From Thermogemmatispora sp042408735 (lineage in GTDB: Bacteria > Chloroflexota > Ktedonobacteria > Ktedonobacterales > Ktedonobacteraceae), in contig NZ_JBHOQV010000126.1 of NCBI RefSeq assembly GCF_042408735.1, positions 62,001 to 126,000 on the forward strand: a DNA stretch of 64,000 nt, written 5' to 3'. Shown here piece by piece: positions 58,753 through 64,000 of this stretch (within the stretch, counting starts at the first letter, position 1; the number at the start of each line of letters is the position of its first letter). The position numbers were made by a program, and so were the translations under genes. The notes under the pieces were generated by a model that saw only the letters and a program-made list of their open reading frames with translations, did no database searches and was not told the origin of the DNA.

Positions 58753-59787
58753 TCAGCCGAGCGTGTCGAAGAAGCTGGCCGCTGGCAGGGTCGGTAGGAG
58801 ACGGGCGATGAGTTGCTCGTCGATGGGCTGGCCCGCCAGTTCCAGGGCACTGAAGAGGACCCCTACGACTGGCTCGAAGCGTGGGCGTATGGGCTGAGCC
58901 TGCGGTGAGCGGCTGCGCACGCGGGCGATGATGGCTTCGGCCAGCAGTGTCGACGGATGGCGCAGGACGCCTCCGGCCAGGACCAGGGGAAAGGGCCGAC
59001 CTTCGAGACCGACGCGCTGGGCTGCGACGTTGGCGAAGTCTCCCAGGGCGCTGCCGTGCTCGGTGACGAGGCGGCGGGCGACCCTGTCGCCGGCCTCGGC
59101 CTCGTCAAGTAGAGCAGCGGCTAGTCCGCTCGGTGGGGGCGTTTGCTGAGGTAGGCGAGCGCTGAGGCGGTGGAGGACTTCTTCGACGCTGCCGGCGCCA
59201 AAGTAGGCGAGGACGCGCTCGCGCAGGGTTGTCGGGGGGCTGATGCCCAGTTCGGCATGGAAGACGGCGGTCAGGGCTAGCTGGCCGAGGTGACCGGCTC
59301 CCTGGACGCTGTCTTGCCAGTGGCTGGAGTGCCAGGTGCGTCCGTCCGGTCCTCGGGCTCCGGTGGCAGCGCCTGTTCCGCAGATGACAGCTACCCCCTG
59401 GTGGCTGGTGCTGTTCATGCAGGCGGCGTGTAGGACCCCAAGGGCATCGTTTTGGATCAGCAGCCGTTTTCCGTACCCCCGTGTGCGCATGGCTGCCTCG
59501 AGCAGGGCGAAGTCTTCTGGCCAGTCAGCTCCGGCCATGTTGAAGATGGCGGCTTCCAGTTCGTCTGGCCTACAGCCGGCTTGCTGGAGCGCACTTTCGA
59601 CAGCCCGCTCGATCTCGCGCAGGGCTGGCGGCTCGTGCAGGTGGCTGTGGGGGGCCTCGCCCGGCGCAAGGCGGTAGATGTCGCCGCAGCCGGCCCGCCC
59701 TGCTCCGCGGATCTGACCGTCGAGAGTGGCTACCAGGGCCAGGGTTTTGGTGTTGCCTCCGTCGACGGCGAGTGCGTAGCTTGCCAT
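58753..59787 (-). CDS. BadF/BadG-type ATPase, N-acetylglucosamine kinase-like
   Basis: 344 aa from the ATG at 59787 (AAAGGAG ten bases upstream). An actin-fold sugar kinase: YALAVDGGNTKTLALVA (phosphate-1, DGGNTKT), QNDALGVLHAAC, VAVICGTGAATGA (phosphate-2), and PLVLAGGVLRHPSTLL (adenosine site). This matches the BadF/BadG/BcrA/BcrD family, whose sugar members include GlcNAc kinase. It lies 39 bases after the GH4 gene, as expected for a pathway releasing and phosphorylating sugars. The substrate is inferred. Confidence 0.88.
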   Translation of the reverse strand: MASYALAVDGGNTKTLALVATLDGQIRGAGRAGCGDIYRLAPGEAPHSHLHEPPALREIERAVESALQQAGCRPDELEAAIFNMAGADWPEDFALLEAAMRTRGYGKRLLIQNDALGVLHAACMNSTSHQGVAVICGTGAATGARGPDGRTWHSSHWQDSVQGAGHLGQLALTAVFHAELGISPPTTLRERVLAYFGAGSVEEVLHRLSARLPQQTPPPSGLAAALLDEAEAGDRVARRLVTEHGSALGDFANVAAQRVGLEGRPFPLVLAGGVLRHPSTLLAEAIIARVRSRSPQAQPIRPRFEPVVGVLFSALELAGQPIDEQLIARLLPTLPAASFFDTLG

Positions 59788-59826
59788 GGCTGTCTGCTCC
59801 TTTGTGTTCATCTGGCTGCTGTGGGC

Positions 59827-61149
59827 TTAGTGGAGGAGTCGCTCGGGAAGATAGGCCCGGTGGGCGGCAGCCATCTCGTCGTAGAGGGCCTCTGCTTTGC
59901 TGAGCGAGAGGACCAGCGGATGGCTGGCCAGGGCCCGAATGGCGTCGCGCCGGTTGCCGCTCCAGGCGGCTTCGGCGGTGAGGGCCTGGTATTCGGCAAG
60001 TTGGCCGATGAGACCTCGCAGGTGGGCTGGCAGCGGCTCGTGGAGCAGGGGGGTGACTCCCTGGCGGTCGACGTAGCCGACGATTTCGACGACGCGGTCA
60101 TCGGGTAGCCCCGGAAGGGCGCCGCGGTTGGGGACGTTGACGTACCAAAGCTCGCCTCGGTCGTTGTAGATGGCGTCCATGACGTCGATGGCTAGCTCGA
60201 GTTCGTGTAGGCCGCCACGTGAGCGCTGGGGGTCGAGCGCTGGCAGGTCGCGTTCGGCTTGCTCGCGGTAGTGATTCCAGTAGTCAGGGACGCTGGCCAT
60301 GATGTCTTGGGCGCGCGTGGTGGGTTTGGCTTGTTGCTCGGCCAGGAGTTCGTCTTTGTAGTAGTAATACTGCAGGTAGTGGTTGGGTAGGGCCTGCATG
60401 GTCACAGCTAAACGGAGCTGTCGGAGGGTGTAGCGCAGTTCGGGATCGGGGGTGTCTTCTCCTTCGGGATGCGCACGACGCAGCCGTTCGTAGGTTTCTT
60501 CCAGGAGCGGCAGCAGGTCTTGCCCGTCGTAGCGCGGGTTGAGTCCCCAGGATCCGTGGTTGAGTCCTCGGAAGCGTACGCTTACTCGGGCCGGATCCAG
60601 GCCAGCATAGCGGGCAAAGCGGGCGGTGTCCATGATCGGACCTTCGCAGAAGGAGATGGTGGGAATGGGGCTGTGGTGGGTGACAGCTTCTGAGATGATG
60701 TTGATCGGGTTGGTGTAGTTGAAGAGCCGCGCCTGGGGGCAGACGGCCTCCATGTCGGCCAGGATGCCTTGCATGACGGCTATGCTGCGCAGGGCCATGA
60801 AGAAGCCGCCCGGTCCCTGGGTCTCTTGGCCGATGATGCCGTATTTGAGGGGAATGCTTTCGTCCAGGTGCCTGGCTTCGAAGCCGCCTGGCCGGTAGCT
60901 GGTGAGGACGGCATCGCAGTCTTGCAGGCCAGCGCGCCGGTCGGTGGTGATGGTGATGGTCAGGTCGAGGCCACGGGCCTGGGCCAGTTTGCTGCCGATG
61001 GTCTGTACGATCCGGAGGTGCTCTTCGTTCAAGTCGATTAGGACGATCTCGGAGCCGTTGAAGTTCTCTCCCTGGGCGATAAAGGAGGCCAGCGTTCCGG
61101 CGGCGCGTGTGCTTCCTCCCCCAATATAGGCAAGTTTGATGCGGGCCAC
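59827..61149 (-). CDS. GH4-family glycosidase, NAD- and metal-dependent
   Basis: 440 aa. An N-terminal Rossmann fold, IKLAYIGGGSTRAAGTL, with IVLIDLNEE. QETQGPGGFFMALRSIAV and NYTNPINIISEAV match GH4 alpha/beta-glucosidases and glucuronidases, which act by an oxidation-elimination mechanism using NAD+. The usual Cys-Asn/His-x-Pro metal motif reads CEGPI here, and the partner His is in FRGLNHGSWG. Loss of the Asn might change metal binding or substrate. Some relatives are 6-phospho-glucosidases, some galacturonidases. A kinase-like gene follows, and an operator-like palindrome lies upstream. Confidence 0.92.
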   Translation of the reverse strand: MARIKLAYIGGGSTRAAGTLASFIAQGENFNGSEIVLIDLNEEHLRIVQTIGSKLAQARGLDLTITITTDRRAGLQDCDAVLTSYRPGGFEARHLDESIPLKYGIIGQETQGPGGFFMALRSIAVMQGILADMEAVCPQARLFNYTNPINIISEAVTHHSPIPTISFCEGPIMDTARFARYAGLDPARVSVRFRGLNHGSWGLNPRYDGQDLLPLLEETYERLRRAHPEGEDTPDPELRYTLRQLRLAVTMQALPNHYLQYYYYKDELLAEQQAKPTTRAQDIMASVPDYWNHYREQAERDLPALDPQRSRGGLHELELAIDVMDAIYNDRGELWYVNVPNRGALPGLPDDRVVEIVGYVDRQGVTPLLHEPLPAHLRGLIGQLAEYQALTAEAAWSGNRRDAIRALASHPLVLSLSKAEALYDEMAAAHRAYLPERLLH

Positions 61150-61180
61150 GGTTTGCTTTCTTCCTCCCCCTGGTTGGGTG

Positions 61181-61196
61181 ATCTAGACAACTAGAT
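61181..61196. promoter_or_regulatory. ATCTAG-ACAA-CTAGAT operator upstream of GH4
   Basis: Perfect 6-bp inverted repeat, 4-base spacer, 32 bases before the GH4 ATG. The CTAGA..TCTAG-like shape recalls GntR-family sites. A possible minus-strand -10 TATACT is at 61202-61207. Confidence 0.6.
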
Positions 61197-61280
61197 GATT
61201 CCAGTATACATCCTTTTGTCCAGGTCCTGGCGCCTGCTTCTCTCTTCCCCGCCTCTGTGGCTGGCGCTCGTGAGCGACTC

Positions 61281-62072
61281 TCAGTTGGTGATGGCCGTGC
61301 TTCTCCCCCAGGTGGCGCTGACAATGGCCGGCAGGACCTCGCCGGCTTTACCTCGCAGGTCGTAGAGTCGGCTGGCCCGGGTCCCGTAGGTCGTCTCTTC
61401 CTGCAGCAATGGGGTGGCTTCAGGGTTGATGACCGCTACGGTGGCGCCTGCTCGTAGGGCGGTGTGGGGCAGCGAGGCGGCCGGCTCGACGATGCCCGAG
61501 GTGCCGACGACGAGCAGGACGTCGCAGCGCAGGACAGCCTGCAGGGCCTGGTAATAGGTTTGCTCAGGGAGAAGTTCGCCGAACCAGACGACGTCTGGTC
61601 GCAGGTAGCTGCCACACAGGCGGCAGCGGGGGGGTATTTCCTGTCCGCTGTCTCTCTCGGGATCGGCCGGGTGGCCTTGGGCCAGGCATTTGGTGCGGAA
61701 AAGGTTCCCGTGTAGCTCCAGGACGCGGCTGCTGCCGGCCCGCTGGTGCAGACCGTCGACGTTCTGGGTGATGACGGTGACCTCTTCTACGTGACGCTCC
61801 ATTTCGGCCAGGGCCCGATGGCCGGCGTTGGGTTCGGCTGCTGCGGCTTTCTGCCTCCGTTCGGCGTACCATTTCCAGACGCGCTGCGGGTCGCGCTCGA
61901 AGGCTTCGCGCGTCGCCAGTTCTTCTGGTCTGAAGTGTGTCCAGAGGCCGCTGGCTGCGTCTCGAAAGGTGGGTATGCCGCTCTCTGCTGAGATGCCTGC
62001 TCCTGTAAGGGCTACGATGCGCCTGGCCTGGCGCAGTACCTGGCAGAGTTCTTGGGGAATGCTCTGTTCCAT
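61281..62072 (-). CDS. sirtuin NAD-dependent deacylase (CobB/SIRT5-like)
   Basis: 263 aa from the ATG at 62072. IVALTGAGISAESGIPTFRD (GAGxSxxSGIPxFR) binds NAD. TQNVDGLH and LELHGN (catalytic His) follow. Helix RVWKWYAERR contains the Tyr-x-x-Arg pair that in SIRT5/CobB binds acidic acyl groups, so desuccinylase or demalonylase activity is likely in addition to deacetylase. The zinc module has only three clear cysteines (TKC...CRLC); a His near LAQGH may be the fourth ligand. The upstream basic extension (to 62204) is rejected as a start. Confidence 0.93.
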   Translation of the reverse strand: MEQSIPQELCQVLRQARRIVALTGAGISAESGIPTFRDAASGLWTHFRPEELATREAFERDPQRVWKWYAERRQKAAAAEPNAGHRALAEMERHVEEVTVITQNVDGLHQRAGSSRVLELHGNLFRTKCLAQGHPADPERDSGQEIPPRCRLCGSYLRPDVVWFGELLPEQTYYQALQAVLRCDVLLVVGTSGIVEPAASLPHTALRAGATVAVINPEATPLLQEETTYGTRASRLYDLRGKAGEVLPAIVSATWGRSTAITN

Positions 62073-62198
62073 CTCTTCTCTCTTTACTTTGCCTGCTTGC
62101 TCGCTTTGAGGTGATCGGCGGCTGCGCTGCCTGAGATGCTTTCCCTTGCTTTGCTGCCTCTTCCTTCTCTGGTTCTTTTCCTTCCCTTGCTCTCGTTC

Positions 62199-62238
62199 CG
62201 CCATATCATAATGTATGGCGGGTTTCGTTTTGTTGCAA
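62199..62238 (-). promoter_or_regulatory. sirtuin promoter with overlapping inverted repeat
   Basis: Minus-strand TTGCAA (62233-62238), 17-base spacer, TACATT (62210-62215). The inverted repeat CGCCAT...ATGGCG (62199-62220) overlaps the -10 and may be an operator. Confidence 0.5.
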
Positions 62239-62329
62239 GGGAGGGTGGGGATCTGGGACTACTCGGGCCGGTCTTGTTGCCTGCTTCGCTCTTCTTCGCG
62301 CTGCCTCTCCCGACTTGACTTCTCTTTTC

Positions 62330-62359
62330 TTGCTGGCTTGCCTGTCTGTAATGTAAGAT
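62330..62359 (+). promoter_or_regulatory. weak promoter for the dehydrogenase-like gene
   Basis: TTGCTG (62330-62335), 18 bases, TAAGAT (62354-62359). The start near 62366 leaves a ~100-base leader. The rest of the 62073-62468 spacer is pyrimidine-rich and shows no gene. Confidence 0.4.
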
Positions 62360-62468
62360 GCTTTGGGAGAGGTGCTTCTCTTTGCTGCTGTTGCTGTTGC
62401 TTGTTGAGTTTCTGTCACTGTTCGCACACAGTTCATCATGACTGGCGCGGGGAAAGGAGGAACTCTAG

Positions 62469-63089
62469 GTGGTGACTGAGGCGCTGAGTGCGCTTGGTTT
62501 TGCTGGTCTGGGGCGCATGGGGCTGCCTATGGCCCGCAATTTGCTCCGGGCGGGTTACCGTTTGCGGGTATACAATCGTACGCCGGGGCGGGCCGATGAG
62601 CTGGTAGCTGAGGGGGCCCAGTGGGTTGAGCGTCCCCGTGATCTGGCCGAGCCGGGTGGGGTGGTTTTTTCGATGCTGGCCGATGATGCGGCGCTGGAGG
62701 CCGTGACGGTCGGTGATGATGGCCTGCTGGCTGGCCTGGCTCCTGGGGGTATCCATGTCTCCTGTAGCGCGGTCTCACCCGCTATCGCCCGCCGTATGAA
62801 GCGTTTGCATGCTGAGCGTGGCTGCGTCTATGTGGCGGCTCCGGTTGTCGGGCGGCCCGATGCTGCTGCCGCCGGTAAGCTTTGGATCTGTCTGGCCGGT
62901 GAGCCGGCGGCCAGGGAGCGTGTTGGACCTCTGCTGCAGGTGCTTGGGCAGGCGGTCTTTGTCTTCGGCAACGAGCCGGCTGCTGCTAATGTGGTGAAGC
63001 TAGCGGCGAATTTTTTGGTTGGGTCGGCCCTGGAGGCGCTGGTTGAGGCCCTGGCTTTGGCTGTGGACGAGGCGGCGGGCCTGTTGTGA
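62469..63089 (+). CDS. hydroxyisobutyrate-dehydrogenase-like protein lacking its C-terminal domain
   Basis: 206 aa, GTG start with AAAGGAGG eight bases upstream. The NAD domain is complete: LGFAGLGRMGLPMARNLLRAGYRLRVYNRTP (GxGxMG), SMLADDAALEAV, HVSCSAVSPAIARRM and AAPVVGRPDAAAAGKL (substrate loop). The family continues for about 85 more residues, including the catalytic Lys helix (here NVVKLAANFL, retained) and the dimer domain. This protein stops after LALAVDEAAGLL at a TGA, with a perfect terminator only 45 bases later. So it is a naturally short or truncated member; activity is uncertain. Confidence 0.8.
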   Translation: MVTEALSALGFAGLGRMGLPMARNLLRAGYRLRVYNRTPGRADELVAEGAQWVERPRDLAEPGGVVFSMLADDAALEAVTVGDDGLLAGLAPGGIHVSCSAVSPAIARRMKRLHAERGCVYVAAPVVGRPDAAAAGKLWICLAGEPAARERVGPLLQVLGQAVFVFGNEPAAANVVKLAANFLVGSALEALVEALALAVDEAAGLL

Positions 63090-63133
63090 GTCGCTCTGCT
63101 GTCTCGTTGGCGCTGCGGAGATCGGCGGGTAGC

Positions 63134-63165
63134 GAGGAGGCGCCAGATGGCGCCTCCTCTTTTTT
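63134..63165 (+). terminator. intrinsic terminator after the dehydrogenase-like gene
   Basis: Perfect 11-bp stem GAGGAGGCGCC / GGCGCCTCCTC, 4-base loop AGAT, then a run of T. It may also serve the GH3 gene, which converges from the other side, because GAGGAGGCGCC reads the same in reverse with a purine-rich tail. Confidence 0.88.
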
Positions 63166-63171
63166 GCTTCT

Positions 63172-64000
63172 CTAGCGGATGATGCCGTAGCGCAGTTTGA
63201 GGGTCAGGATGCGCTCGACTGACTGGTCGATGCGGGCTTCTGTGAGTTGCCCTTGTTGAATGGCGGCCTTGAGGGCGCTCACGACGTCAGCCACCTGCTG
63301 TGGTGTGTAGGGACCTTCGATGAGGTCGTTGCCGGCTTCGATGGCCATGACGGCGGCTTCGCTCAGGGACCAGTGTTCGCTGATGCCTCGCATGTAGAGG
63401 CCATCGGTGATGACGACACCGTCGTAGCCAAGCTGCTGGCGCAGTACGCCGTCGATGGCCTTCGGCGATAGCTCCGCCGGCAGTTGGGGGTCAATGGCGG
63501 GCATCAGGACGTCGGTCGCCATGATCATGGCTGGCTGGTATTTGGGGATCATGATCCGGTAGGGGGCCAGATCGATACGGTTGAGCGTTGTCAGATCGCG
63601 GTTGACTACTGGCAGGCCGCTGTGGGGATCTGAGGTAATGGCCCCCAGTCCTGGGAAGTGTTTGAGGCAGCCGGCGACCTGGTGTTCCTGCAGCCCTTGT
63701 AAGTAGGCTCCTGCGTAGGTGGCCACCGTTTGGGGGTCACGGCCAAACATGCGTGTCTCTAGTACCGGGGGGTCGACGCTGTGGACGTCGACGACGGGGG
63801 CCAGGTCGCTGTTGATGCCGAGCTGTCTCATCCATTCGGCAGCCTGGCTACCTTGCTGGTAGGCGTAGGATGGCTTGCCGCTGGCTGCCATCTCCGCTGC
63901 CGATGGAAGTGGCCCATGAAATCTATAGAGCCGGTTGACAAGTCCTCCCTCCTGGTCGGTGGCGATCAGGAGGGGTACCTTGGCGTCCTGCATCGCCTGC
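63172..64000 (-). CDS. GH3 beta-N-acetylhexosaminidase, NagZ-type (5' end missing)
   Basis: The visible ~275 residues start after the right window edge, so the N-terminus is missing; the frame is open to 64000. Blocks: ATDQEGGLVNRL (GH3 NagZ hallmark), LAPVVDV, GCLKHFPGLGA followed by DPHSGLP (KHFPGxG...DxH, the catalytic loop), MATDVLMP, and VITDGLYMRGI (nucleophile Asp). The KHFPG...DPHS Asp-His dyad is that of single-domain NagZ enzymes, which cleave beta-1,4 GlcNAc from muropeptides and chitin fragments. It sits near GH4 and a GlcNAc-kinase-like gene, suggesting amino-sugar recycling. Confidence 0.92.
   Translation of the reverse strand, partial: QAMQDAKVPLLIATDQEGGLVNRLYRFHGPLPSAAEMAASGKPSYAYQQGSQAAEWMRQLGINSDLAPVVDVHSVDPPVLETRMFGRDPQTVATYAGAYLQGLQEHQVAGCLKHFPGLGAITSDPHSGLPVVNRDLTTLNRIDLAPYRIMIPKYQPAMIMATDVLMPAIDPQLPAELSPKAIDGVLRQQLGYDGVVITDGLYMRGISEHWSLSEAAVMAIEAGNDLIEGPYTPQQVADVVSALKAAIQQGQLTEARIDQSVERILTLKLRYGIIR

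Overview
The window is gene-dense, GC-rich bacterial chromosome with no phage, transposon, integrase, CRISPR or tRNA signature. The gene content suggests a Chloroflexota genome, most likely class Ktedonobacteria and perhaps Thermogemmatispora-like. The reasons are a full coenzyme F420 pathway with F420-dependent oxidoreductases, an FMN-riboswitch-controlled RibXY riboflavin uptake pair (a set known from Chloroflexi), type I glutamine synthetase, ThyX, a zinc-ribbon/Pro-Thr lipoprotein-like membrane protein, and T-box control of arginine genes. This placement is inferred from content, not from a phylogenetic marker search.

Layout. 1-7.8 kb (minus strand): a translationally coupled chain of histidyl-tRNA-synthetase-like gene, hisG and a HAD/kinase-like fusion that runs off the left edge; then argC-argB behind an ~800-nt leader that holds at least one and probably two T-box elements. 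8-10.3 kb: a CDF metal exporter with an extended cytosolic tail and a HAD phosphatase. 10.6-13.3 kb (minus): FMN riboswitch, ribX and ribY. 13.4-18.4 kb (plus): an F420 cluster in the order cofE, nitroreductase (separate equivalent of the FbiB C-terminal domain), cofD, cofC, LLM oxidoreductase, PPOX/FDOR-B oxidoreductase. 18.5-19.75 kb: an FTR1-type iron permease whose promoter is overlapped by two DtxR/IdeR-like boxes. 20-28.7 kb: methyltransferase, anchored unknown protein, glnA, moaA, a small HTH protein, thyX, a GNAT acetyltransferase and a class V aminotransferase. 28.8 kb: a solitary 5S rRNA gene with its own promoter. 29-33 kb: smc. 33-37 kb: membrane protein, ArsB-like permease, universal stress protein, and a single-domain response regulator behind a promoter with a perfect 20-bp palindrome.

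37-45 kb holds the least conventional genes: a divergent formyltransferase paralogue, YggX coupled by a 4-bp overlap to a CCAEP-tail radical SAM protein with three vicinal Cys pairs, an ATP-grasp ligase, a HAD phosphatase, a JAMM metallopeptidase and a zinc-ribbon membrane protein. 45-49.6 kb: purA, a YbaK deacylase, a flavin reductase, a HIT protein and an alpha/beta hydrolase. 49.8-55.4 kb (minus) is a lipid or xenobiotic oxidation operon (FMO, SDR, TetR, alpha/beta hydrolase, P450) behind a promoter with two adjacent palindromes. It diverges from a 3-hydroxyacyl-CoA dehydrogenase gene. 56-64 kb: a coiled-coil protein, an amidohydrolase, an amino-sugar/glycoside set (GH4, BadF/GlcNAc-kinase-like, and a NagZ-type GH3 cut by the right edge), a sirtuin, and a hydroxyisobutyrate-dehydrogenase-like gene lacking its C-terminal domain.

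Themes: RNA-level control (T-box, FMN riboswitch), metal-responsive control (iron boxes), flavin/F420 redox chemistry supported by riboflavin uptake, and an odd abundance of short 4-bp tandem repeats in the spacers. Many starts were set from Shine-Dalgarno spacing, because this GC-rich sequence stays open far upstream of the true starts.
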